From Roseomonas sp. (lineage in GTDB: Bacteria; Pseudomonadota; Alphaproteobacteria; Acetobacterales; Acetobacteraceae), in assembly GCA_031180725.1 (NCBI GenBank), contig JAPSLO010000014.1, positions 105,608 to 169,607 of the forward strand: DNA of 64,000 bases, in the 5' to 3' direction. The position numbers and the translations under genes are program-made. The notes under the pieces are model-generated. The model did no database searches. It had not been told where the DNA came from and worked only from the letters and a program-made list of their open reading frames with translations. Positions 44,227 to 51,530 of the stretch are shown in pieces. Each line of letters starts with the position of its first letter. The first letter of the stretch is position 1.

Positions 44227-45206
44227 CCGCGATCCTGGCCGCCGAGCACGTCACCCGCCGCTTCAGCCCGCGCGTCACGCTGGGCGACCGCATCGCCGCG
44301 GCATTCGGTGCGAGGGTGGACCGACGCCCGGTGCAGGCCGTCACCGATGTGTCGCTCGCCATCCGGAAGGGCGAGACGCTCGGCCTGGTCGGCGAGAGCG
44401 GCTGCGGCAAGTCCACGCTGGGCCGGATGCTGGCCGGTATCCTGCCGCCCAGCGAAGGCAGCGTGCGCCTGCATGGCGCGCCGCCCATGCGCGGACCGCA
44501 CAAGATCACCACGCGAATCCAGACGGTGTTCCAGGATCCCTTCGCCTCATTGAACCCGCGCCAGCGCATCGGGGACGCCATCGCCGAAGGGCCAATCGCG
44601 CATGGGCTGGTCACGCGCGCCAGGGCGCCGGCGATGGTGGCGGAATGGCTCTCCCGCGTGGGACTCGACCCCGCCTATGTCAGCCGCTTCCCGCACCAGT
44701 TCTCCGGGGGGCAGCGCCAGCGCGTGGCCATCGCGCGAGCGCTGGCCATGCAACCGGAAGTGCTGGTCTGCGACGAGCCGGTGGCGTCGCTGGATGTCTC
44801 CATCCAGGCGCAGATCCTGAACCTGTTCCTGGATCTGCGGCAGGATCTCGGCCTGACTTGCCTGTTCATCTCGCACGACCTGTCCGTGGTGCGGCATGTC
44901 AGCGATCGGGTCGCGGTGATGTATCTGGGCCGCATCGTGGAAATGGGCGAGGCGGCGAAGGTCTATGCCACGCCGCGCCATCCGTACACCCAGGGCCTGC
45001 TGGACTCCGTGCCGAAGCTGCAACTGGTCGGGAATGCCAGCATTAGCTTCCAGCCGATCAGAGGCGAGCTGCCTTCACCGCTCTCGCCACCGCCAGGCTG
45101 CGCCTTCAATCCACGCTGCCCGAAGGCCACCGATCTCTGCCGCCGCAAACGTCCCGCGCTGACGCCGCGCGAGGACGGAACGCTGGTGGCCTGCCACCAC
45201 GCCTGA
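44223..45206 (+). CDS. ABC transporter ATPase, DppF/OppF type
   Basis: A 327-aa ATPase. Walker A GESGCGKSTLG near 58, TVFQDPFASLNPRQRI near 101, FSGGQRQRVAIARAL near 161, Walker B VLVCDEPVASLD near 183, and C-terminal CAFNPRCPKATDLC. Last gene of the transporter operon; the ATGA overlap with oppD shows coupling. The next gene reads in from the opposite strand. Confidence 0.94.
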   Translation: MTAILAAEHVTRRFSPRVTLGDRIAAAFGARVDRRPVQAVTDVSLAIRKGETLGLVGESGCGKSTLGRMLAGILPPSEGSVRLHGAPPMRGPHKITTRIQTVFQDPFASLNPRQRIGDAIAEGPIAHGLVTRARAPAMVAEWLSRVGLDPAYVSRFPHQFSGGQRQRVAIARALAMQPEVLVCDEPVASLDVSIQAQILNLFLDLRQDLGLTCLFISHDLSVVRHVSDRVAVMYLGRIVEMGEAAKVYATPRHPYTQGLLDSVPKLQLVGNASISFQPIRGELPSPLSPPPGCAFNPRCPKATDLCRRKRPALTPREDGTLVACHHA

Positions 45207-45217
45207 AGCCCCTCGCA

Positions 45218-45814
45218 TTAGCGCAGCATCGGCCAGAGCGAGGCGGCAAGCAGTAGACCCATGGTGATGTTGAACCAGCGCAGCCGCGCGGAGTTGGACA
45301 GCACCTCGCGCAGCGCCACGCCGAAGCCCGCCCAGGCGGCCAGGCTCGGCAGGATTGCGGTGGCGAAGACGACGGCGATGACGAGCACCGAGTGGATGGG
45401 CGCCTCCGCCACCGTGTAGACAGCCATGGTACTGCCGGCCGCTATCCAGGCCTTTGGGTTGACCCACTGGAAGGCCGCGGCCTCGCAGAAGGTCATGGGG
45501 CGCGCGAGGGTGGCGCTGCCGCCCGCCATGCTGCGCGCCGTGCCGAGCCGCCAGGCGAGATGCAGCAGCCAGGCCGCCGCGGCGACCTTCAAGGCCAGGT
45601 GCAACGCCGGCACTGCGGCCAACAGCGCACCCAGCCCGAGCCCAACGCCCAGCAGTACCGAGCCGAAACCAGCGGAGATGCCGAAGAGCTGCGGCAGCGT
45701 GCGGCGGAAGCCGAAATTGGCGCCGGAGGCGAGCAGCATGAAATTGCTCGGCCCAGGCGTGATGGAGCTGACGACGGCGAAGACACAGAGGGCGAGCAGG
45801 GCATCGAGCGGCAT
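45218..45814 (-). CDS. LysE/RhtB-family amino acid exporter
   Basis: A 198-aa polytopic protein with about six helices. The hallmark VSSITPGPSNFMLLASGANFG is at 15-35, followed by LFGISAGFGSVLLGVGLGLG and the QWVNPKAWIAAGS block near 115. It exports amino acids or small amines. The ATG has GAGGT 6 bp upstream. The HxlR gene lies upstream in the same direction, with an operator-like site in the 76-bp gap. Confidence 0.9.
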   Translation of the reverse strand: MPLDALLALCVFAVVSSITPGPSNFMLLASGANFGFRRTLPQLFGISAGFGSVLLGVGLGLGALLAAVPALHLALKVAAAAWLLHLAWRLGTARSMAGGSATLARPMTFCEAAAFQWVNPKAWIAAGSTMAVYTVAEAPIHSVLVIAVVFATAILPSLAAWAGFGVALREVLSNSARLRWFNITMGLLLAASLWPMLR

Positions 45815-45871
45815 GTGGCAACCTCATCCTGGTGAGGTCCTGTCACATGCCTCCTGCCTGCCCTTCCGTGG

Positions 45872-45888
45872 GGTATGGAATCCGGACC
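45872..45888 (-). promoter_or_regulatory. imperfect copy of the HxlR operator, in front of the exporter gene
   Basis: GGTATGGAATCCGGACC: the same 17-bp layout as the palindrome upstream of the HxlR gene, matching it at 15 of 17 positions, with one intact arm. It lies 58 bp upstream of the lysE-family ATG. Inferred site. Confidence 0.5.
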
Positions 45889-45890
45889 GC

Positions 45891-46550
45891 TCAGGCCGCC
45901 GCGGCCGGCCGCACATCCGCGAAGGCGTAGCGCGCGAACCAGCCGGGGAAGGCGCGGGTCAGCTCGCGCGGGCCATCCAGGCCCAGGCCCATGCGCCGCG
46001 CGGCGCCGAACTCCACATCGCCGCGCCACCAGGCCACCAGGGCGGGCAGGCTGCCATGCAGGCGCAGCGGTTCGGGGAAGCCCGGATTGTGGTCGCAGGG
46101 GCCGGCCTCACCCGGCCGCAGCAGCATGAAGTGCGGGGGATGGCCGCGCATCTCGACGCGCAGCACCATTGGCGCGGCCGGCAGGGCGGCCGCGTTCAGA
46201 CGGCGGCCCATGTCCAGCAGCACAGGTTCGAGGTCAAGGTCCTCCTGCCCTGCCTTACGCGGCAGCCAGCGCTGGCCCCAGACCGCGAGCGCGCCGAGCA
46301 GGCCGGTCAGCTCCTGCCCTGCCGGCGTCAGCGCATATCCTGTCCCGTCACCACCCGTCACGACGCCCAGATCGACCAGCGCCGCCAGGCGCTCGGACAG
46401 CATGGTGCGGGAGATGCGCGGGATGCCGCGACGGATCTCGTTGAAGCGCCGGCTGCCGCCCAGCAGCTCCCGGATGATCAACAGCGTCCAGCGCCCGCCC
46501 AGGGCTTCCTGCGCACGCGCAATGGCGCAGAACTGTCCATGACCTGCCAT
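45891..46550 (-). CDS. HxlR-family transcriptional regulator with C-terminal extension
   Basis: A 219-aa winged-helix regulator. HxlR domain in residues 1-105: FCAIARAQEALGGRWTLLIIRELL, RRFNEIRRGIPRISRTMLSERLAALVDLGVV, GYALTPAGQEL. An extra domain of about 110 residues (VLLDMGRRLNAAALP, LVAWWRGDVEFGAARR) resembles a ligand- or sterol-carrier-like fold and may sense the inducer. It is flanked by two copies of an operator-like sequence, one upstream of itself and one upstream of the exporter gene. The start is at MAGHGQF, where the family begins. Confidence 0.85.
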   Translation of the reverse strand: MAGHGQFCAIARAQEALGGRWTLLIIRELLGGSRRFNEIRRGIPRISRTMLSERLAALVDLGVVTGGDGTGYALTPAGQELTGLLGALAVWGQRWLPRKAGQEDLDLEPVLLDMGRRLNAAALPAAPMVLRVEMRGHPPHFMLLRPGEAGPCDHNPGFPEPLRLHGSLPALVAWWRGDVEFGAARRMGLGLDGPRELTRAFPGWFARYAFADVRPAAAA

Positions 46551-46581
46551 GCGCGCCAGACTAGCACAGCAACCCCGCAGC

Positions 46582-46604
46582 GACGGTCCGGAATCCGGAC
46601 CGTC
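46582..46604. promoter_or_regulatory. perfect 23-bp palindrome upstream of the HxlR gene (probable operator)
   Basis: Arms GACGGTCCGGA (46582-46592) and TCCGGACCGTC (46594-46604), one central base. It sits 32-54 bp upstream of the regulator ATG and overlaps the stop codon of the preceding membrane protein. A one-base centre and the absence of a T-tract argue against a terminator. The core 17-mer recurs before the exporter gene. Confidence 0.65.
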
Positions 46605-47433
46605 AGCCTTCGCCACGCGCGGTGGCACCGTCCCGCACCCAGGGCAGCAGGATCCGGCGCGCAATCAGGCCGGACAGGACGCAGATGCCGGCCGCCACCA
46701 GCAGCACCGTCGGCACGTCCAACAGCGTGCGGCCGGACGTCGGTAGCACCAATCGCAGCACGGCGAGCGCCAGCACCAGCACGCCGGTTGCGCCGAGCCC
46801 CATCACGACGAGGGCGCGCGCCCCGTGCCGCCCGACGCGCCAGGCGGCCCAGCCCAGCAGAAGCCAGGAGACCTGCGGCAACAGCCGCGTATGCAGCGGA
46901 TCCAAGTCGGACGGCAGCAGCAATGTCGCGTAGCCAATGCCCTGCACCAGGATGAAGCCAGCTAGGCTCGCCCCTGCCCAGCCCCACCAGGCCTGCCCGG
47001 GCCGGCGCGCCAATCCCTGCGCCAGCAGCCCCAGGACGCCGTACAGCAGCACGGGGCTCAACGGGATCAAGACGACCCAGGGGGTGACCTCGAACCAGCC
47101 GGCGGGCGCACGCCACCAGTCGAGCCCCCAACGCAGCAGGTCCCAGGCGCCGGCCAGCACGCCGAAGGCGAGGCCGAGCGCGAACCACCGGCCGGTGTCC
47201 CGCCGCAGCACCCACCAGAGCGCCGCCAGCTTCGCCGCCTCGGTCAGCGCAATGTAGAGCGCGTCATTGACCAAGTGCAGCGTCCAGGTTGGCAGGGGAC
47301 CCCATTGTGTCGCGGCCGGCCAGACGAAGTGCAGATAAAGGAAGCCGCGGACCATCTGGAGCGCGAAGGCCAGCAGCGAAGCGGCGAGCGCCGCCAGCCA
47401 GATCCGCCCGTCCCGAAGCCCAACTCTCCACAT
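46603..47433 (-). CDS. polytopic membrane protein of unknown function
   Basis: A 276-aa protein with about eight hydrophobic helices (for example IWLAALAASLLAFALQMV and WVVLIPLSPVLLYGVLGLLA) and many tryptophans; no known motif. It starts with MWRVGLRDGRIW and ends in a charged tail. It lies upstream of the HxlR gene in the same direction, and its stop overlaps the palindrome. No family recognised. Confidence 0.7.
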   Translation of the reverse strand: MWRVGLRDGRIWLAALAASLLAFALQMVRGFLYLHFVWPAATQWGPLPTWTLHLVNDALYIALTEAAKLAALWWVLRRDTGRWFALGLAFGVLAGAWDLLRWGLDWWRAPAGWFEVTPWVVLIPLSPVLLYGVLGLLAQGLARRPGQAWWGWAGASLAGFILVQGIGYATLLLPSDLDPLHTRLLPQVSWLLLGWAAWRVGRHGARALVVMGLGATGVLVLALAVLRLVLPTSGRTLLDVPTVLLVAAGICVLSGLIARRILLPWVRDGATARGEG

Positions 47434-47494
47434 GCCATCGCCCCTGCCCGCTTCCGGTGAAGCCGCCGGGCAGGCAGGCGTCAATGGCGGATGG

Positions 47495-48430
47495 TCAGAA
47501 GTTCACCTTGTCTCCGCCCTTCAGGCTCAGGATCTCCCGCGCCTCATCGGGCCTGGCGACTTCCAGGCCCAGGCCTTCGATGATCTGGCGCGCGAGGCGA
47601 ACCTGCTCCGCATTGCTCTCGGCGAGCCTGCCGGGGCCGGCCCAGAGGCTGTCTTCCAGCCCGACGCGCACATTGCCGCCCATCGCCGCCGCCTGGGCGG
47701 CCACGCGCAACTGCGCCGCGCCAGCACCCAGCACGGACCACTTGTAGGCGTCCCCGAACAGCCGGTCCGCGGTGCGCTTCATGTGCAGCACGTCTTCCGG
47801 GTGGCTGCCGATGCCGCCCTGGATGCCGAAGACCGTCTGGATGAACAGCGGTGGCTTCACCCGCCCCTGATCCAGGAAATACTTCAGGTTGTACAAATGT
47901 GCGGTGTCGTAGCACTCGAACTCGAACCGCGTGTTGTTCTCGGCGCAGGTCGTCAGGATATATTCGATGTCGCCGAAGGTATTGCGGAACAGGATGTCCT
48001 TGTTCGCCAGGTATTCCTGTTCCCAGGTGTGCTTGAAGCTCTTGTAGCGGTTCAGCATGCCGAACAGGCCGAAATTCATCGAGCCCATGTTCAGGGATGC
48101 GACCTCCGGCTTGAAGGTCGCGGCCGGCGCGACGCGCTGCTGGATGGTCATGGTCGGCGCGCCACCGGTGGTCAGGTTCACCACGCAGTCGCTGCGCTGC
48201 TTGATGACGCGCATAAAGGGGGCGAAGGCCTCCGGCGACTGATCGGGGCGGCCGTCCTTCGGATCGCGGGCGTGCAGATGGACGATGGCGGCACCGGCCT
48301 CCGCCGCGCCGATGGCGGCATCGGCGATTTCCTGCGCGGTCACCGGCAGATGCGGCGACATGCTGGGCGTATGGATCGCCCCCGTCACCGCGCAGGTGAT
48401 GATGACCTTGCGCCCAAGCTTGCCGGACAT
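47495..48430 (-). CDS. beta-keto acid cleavage enzyme (BKACE, formerly DUF849)
   Basis: A 311-aa TIM-barrel enzyme. VIITCAVTGAIHTPSMSPHLPVT at the N-terminus, the zinc motif VHLHARDPKDG near 50, SLNMGSMNFG near 110, FECYDTAHLYNL near 168 and VGLEDSLWAGPG near 255, all typical of BKACE, which uses acetyl-CoA to split beta-keto acids (Kce in lysine fermentation is a relative). The specific keto acid is unknown. GGGGAGAC precedes the ATG. Confidence 0.92.
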   Translation of the reverse strand: MSGKLGRKVIITCAVTGAIHTPSMSPHLPVTAQEIADAAIGAAEAGAAIVHLHARDPKDGRPDQSPEAFAPFMRVIKQRSDCVVNLTTGGAPTMTIQQRVAPAATFKPEVASLNMGSMNFGLFGMLNRYKSFKHTWEQEYLANKDILFRNTFGDIEYILTTCAENNTRFEFECYDTAHLYNLKYFLDQGRVKPPLFIQTVFGIQGGIGSHPEDVLHMKRTADRLFGDAYKWSVLGAGAAQLRVAAQAAAMGGNVRVGLEDSLWAGPGRLAESNAEQVRLARQIIEGLGLEVARPDEAREILSLKGGDKVNF

Positions 48431-48500
48431 CCGCGTCTCCCCATGCTCCGGCGCGGAGCCTGCCCAATGCCAGGTGCCGGGGCAACCACCCTGGGCGGCG

Positions 48501-48701
48501 TCAGTCCCGCCCGTCCAGAGCCCGCCAGAGAGTCAGAGCCAGCTCCTTCGCGGTCTGCTCATCCGCCACGAGGCAAAGCCGCTGGCCGTCGCGCCGCACC
48601 AGATGCAGTTCGGCGTTCGGGCCGGCGGTGAGGAGGGAGGCCGCCACCAGTTCGGCCGGCGCGGCGGCAGGGCCCCGGGGGGCCAGGGTGATGGGCGTCA
48701 T
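48501..48701 (-). CDS. small hypothetical protein
   Basis: A 66-aa soluble protein: APAELVAASLLTAGPNAELHLVRRDGQRLCLVADEQTAKELALTLW pattern (residues about 13-60), compact beta-beta-alpha. No family recognised. ATG 48701 has AAAAGGGA upstream. It lies between the BKACE and TauE genes on the same strand and could belong to the BKACE operon. Confidence 0.5.
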   Translation of the reverse strand: MTPITLAPRGPAAAPAELVAASLLTAGPNAELHLVRRDGQRLCLVADEQTAKELALTLWRALDGRD

Positions 48702-48823
48702 GGCTTTGGTCCCTTTTGCGCCATCCATGCGCGCGATCTTCGCGCTTTGCAGCAGACTGGCCCGCCAAACGTTGACGGTACGTAAAAGTTCCGGTCCGGG
48801 ACGCTATTTGCCGGCTGCTGCCT

Positions 48824-49588
48824 TCAGAAGCCAAGCCCATCGGCCACCAGCTTCACACCGGTGATCCCGAGCATCACATAGATAACGCGATAGAAGATCC
48901 GGTCGCTCATGCGCGCCGCCAGCCAGACCCCCAGGCGGACACCGATCGGGGCCAGAGGCAGCAGCACCAGGCTGGTCAGCAGGTTCTGCGCCGAAAGCTG
49001 ACCCAGGAAGTAGTACGGCACCAGCTTCACATAGTTCATCACGCCGAAGAATACGACAGTTGTGGCGGCCAGTACCTTCCGGTCGAGGCGCAGCGGGTAG
49101 AGATAGACCGCTAGCGGCGGGCCACCCGCATGCGCGATGGTGGAGGTGAGTCCCGACACCGCGCCCCAGAACGCGCCTCTCACCCGGCTCGGCACGGCCG
49201 TGTCCGGCGGGCGGATGCCCGGGCGCATCTGCCACAGGCTGCGCGCCAGGAAGACCAGCGCGATTAACCCCACCATCAGCTTCACGTGGCGGTCCGACAT
49301 CAGTCCGAACACCGCGGCGCCGAGCGCCACGCCCAGAACGCCGCCCGGCAGGATCGCCGACAATTCCCGCCGGCTCCAACGCCCCCACCATGCCCGAAGG
49401 CCGGAGATATCCATCGCGCAGAGCACCGGCAGGGCAATGCCTGCCGCCTGGGGCGCTGGAATGGCCAGCGCCATCAAGGGCACCGCCATGTTGCCGGCAC
49501 CCGAGGCGAAGCCCCCCTTCGAGATGCCGGAGAGCAGGAAGGCCGGGATGGCGAGCGCCCAGAAGAGAGGATCGGAAATGAGAGGCAC
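48824..49588 (-). CDS. TauE/SafE-family sulfite/organic-acid exporter
   Basis: A 254-aa protein with about eight helices. The first repeat, LLSGISKGGFASGAGNMAVPLMAL, has the family glycine motif, and the second, SGLTSTIAHAGGPPLAVYL, its partner. GTG start. It is divergent from a second TauE/SafE gene of the other subtype across 75 bp. Family members export sulfite, sulfoacetate or similar anions. Confidence 0.88.
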   Translation of the reverse strand: MPLISDPLFWALAIPAFLLSGISKGGFASGAGNMAVPLMALAIPAPQAAGIALPVLCAMDISGLRAWWGRWSRRELSAILPGGVLGVALGAAVFGLMSDRHVKLMVGLIALVFLARSLWQMRPGIRPPDTAVPSRVRGAFWGAVSGLTSTIAHAGGPPLAVYLYPLRLDRKVLAATTVVFFGVMNYVKLVPYYFLGQLSAQNLLTSLVLLPLAPIGVRLGVWLAARMSDRIFYRVIYVMLGITGVKLVADGLGF

Positions 49589-49663
49589 GCGGGGTGACGT
49601 CCTGGCGATATCTCTTTATGGCACGGGCATCCGGACTTTGGCAGGCGCGGAACGGGCCGTTCG

Positions 49664-50494
49664 ATGGAACACATGTACGATCCCCTTTGGCTGGCCGGTC
49701 TGGCCGTGGCCATGGCGCTCACGGGGCTGGTCTCGGGCACGCTGGCGGGACTGCTGGGAGTGGGCGGGGGCATCGTCATCGTGCCCGTGCTGTTCAACAT
49801 CTTCCCCTTCTTCGGCATTCCCGAAGCGGTGCAGATGAAGCTGGCGGTCGGCACCAGCCTGGCGACCATCATCCCCACCTCCATCCAGTCGGCACGGAAA
49901 CACTTCACCAAGGGCACCATGGATGTGCCGCTGCTGAAGAGCCTTTCGCCTTCCATCGGCTTCGGCGTGCTGATCGGCACGATCCTGGCGGTTTGGCTGC
50001 GAGGCCAGGCGCTGACCCTGGTCTTCGCCGTGATCGCCATCGCGGTCGCCATCAACATGGGCTTCACCGCGGTGGAATGGCGGATCCGCGAGCGCTTCCC
50101 CCATGGTCCCCTGCGCCATGCGCTGGGCACCTTCATCGGCACGGTCAGCGCGATGATGGGCATTGGTGGCGGCACGGTGGGCGTGCCGATCCTGTCCATG
50201 TTCGGTGCGCCGATCCGCGGCGCGGTGGCCACGGCCAGTGCCTTCGGCATCATCATCTCGGTGCCGGCGACGATCGGCTTCATTTGGGCTGGCTGGGGCA
50301 ACGAACTGCTGCCGCCCGCCAGCCTGGGCTATGTGAACCTGATCGGCTTCGCGCTGATCGTGCCCAGCAGCATGATCGCGGCGCCCTGGGGCGTGCACCT
50401 GGCACACACCATCCCGCCGCTGCTGCTAAAGCGCTGCTTTGCCGTCTTCCTCGGCATCACCAGCCTGCGCATGTTCTGGAGCCTGATGAGCTGA
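49664..50494 (+). CDS. TauE/SafE-family transporter (second copy, different subtype)
   Basis: A 276-aa polytopic protein. SGTLAGLLGVGGGIVIVPVLFNIF near 24 is the longer family signature, repeated at VSAMMGIGGGTVGVPILSMFG near 164, so the two halves are visible. Substrate unknown. ATG at 49664 or 49673. Divergent from the other TauE gene; a shared promoter region between them is likely. Confidence 0.9.
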   Translation: MEHMYDPLWLAGLAVAMALTGLVSGTLAGLLGVGGGIVIVPVLFNIFPFFGIPEAVQMKLAVGTSLATIIPTSIQSARKHFTKGTMDVPLLKSLSPSIGFGVLIGTILAVWLRGQALTLVFAVIAIAVAINMGFTAVEWRIRERFPHGPLRHALGTFIGTVSAMMGIGGGTVGVPILSMFGAPIRGAVATASAFGIIISVPATIGFIWAGWGNELLPPASLGYVNLIGFALIVPSSMIAAPWGVHLAHTIPPLLLKRCFAVFLGITSLRMFWSLMS

Positions 50495-50630
50495 CAGCCG
50501 CGGCGCCCCTTGGCGGACGCCCTGGGGCCGTCGGCTTCACCTGAGCAATGGCCTGCCGAACGGCGGCGCGATCCCGGTACGCCACATCGTCGCGCCCGCA
50601 TGCCGCGTCGCTTCCACAGCATTGATGAGC

Positions 50631-50660
50631 CGCCGCACCCGTATTGAGACGGGCGGCGGA
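50631..50660. other. strong hairpin upstream of a pair of small-protein genes
   Basis: CCGCCG-CA-CCCGT (50631-50643), loop ATTGAG, ACGGG-CGGCGG (50650-50660): an 11-pair stem with a 2-nt bulge. It begins 137 bp after the TauE stop and ends 60 bp before the next ATG. It could be a distal terminator or a leader structure. Confidence 0.4.
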
Positions 50661-50720
50661 ATAAGGCGAAGCCCCCGGGTCACCGCGGCGTTCACACCGC
50701 GGAAGCGGGGAGCCGAGCAG

Positions 50721-51005
50721 ATGGCGAAACAAGATCGCGATACACCGCGCAGCGACGGAAAGTCCGGTGGGCAGCCGACACCGCAGGGGCCGAAGGCCGC
50801 TGGCCCTGGAAATGCGCATGGTGTCCCACCGGAGGACTCGCCCGGGGATTCCGGCCTGGATGAGCGGCCATTCCATCCCGAAGGCGGCCGCCCTGCCGCG
50901 GATCCCGAGGCAATGGCGCAGCGTGTCCTCAAGCAGGCAGAGACCGGCCCAAAATCCAAGGGCGACGCGGGCCCGCTTGGCGTTGGCGATAAGGACAAGG
51001 CTTGA
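50721..51005 (+). CDS. small polar, disordered protein
   Basis: A 94-aa hydrophilic protein, rich in Gly, Pro, Asp and Lys (KQDRDTPRSDGKSGGQPTP, GHxDERPFHPEGG-type), with a helix ADPEAMAQRVLKQAE. It resembles disordered stress-associated proteins; no family recognised. ATG has GGGGAG 8 bp upstream. It is paired with the membrane-tail gene 14 bp later. Confidence 0.6.
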   Translation: MAKQDRDTPRSDGKSGGQPTPQGPKAAGPGNAHGVPPEDSPGDSGLDERPFHPEGGRPAADPEAMAQRVLKQAETGPKSKGDAGPLGVGDKDKA

Positions 51006-51019
51006 GGAAAGGAATCGGC

Positions 51020-51385
51020 ATGACCCGTCGCAACGAGCTGCCCCGCCACGACGACCCGACCGAGATCGAGCCACGTCCCCGCAAAGCCTCGGAGCGCGGG
51101 CCGGGCGCCACCGTGGCGCAGCTCAAGCAGGACATCGACAGCGGCGCGGCCGGGGACAAGGTCGCGATGTTCGATCCCGGCATGGCGAATCTGGGCACCG
51201 GCGCCGAGGCGGCGGGAACGCCGATGACCCCGGAGATGATCAAGCTCGACCGCGAGATGCAGCGCATGCAGAACGCTCCGCACGGCGATCCCGGGCGCCA
51301 GATGGGGCTGGGCAAGGGCAAGCTGGTCGGCGGCGCATTGGTGCTACTCGTGGGGCTCGGATTGGTGGCCGCCTTCCTCGCCTGA
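51020..51385 (+). CDS. small tail-anchored membrane protein
   Basis: A 121-aa protein. Hydrophilic first 95 residues (ERGPGATVAQLKQDIDSGAAGDKVAMFDPG, TPMTPEMIKLDREMQRMQ), one C-terminal transmembrane helix (LVGGALVLLVGLGLVAAFLA). Tail-anchored topology. GAGGAAAGG precedes the ATG. Co-transcribed with the previous small protein. Function unknown. Confidence 0.65.
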   Translation: MTRRNELPRHDDPTEIEPRPRKASERGPGATVAQLKQDIDSGAAGDKVAMFDPGMANLGTGAEAAGTPMTPEMIKLDREMQRMQNAPHGDPGRQMGLGKGKLVGGALVLLVGLGLVAAFLA

Positions 51386-51530
51386 GTCGCCGCAGGTCAG
51401 CCCCGAGCCGCCAGCGTCTCGAACAGGGTGCAGCACGGCGGCCGCCACAGGAGGCTGCCCCGCCAGGGGATCGGGAGACCGGCCGAGCGGCGTCGGCCCG
51501 GCTTGTACGACGACCGGCAGCGGTACGGGT

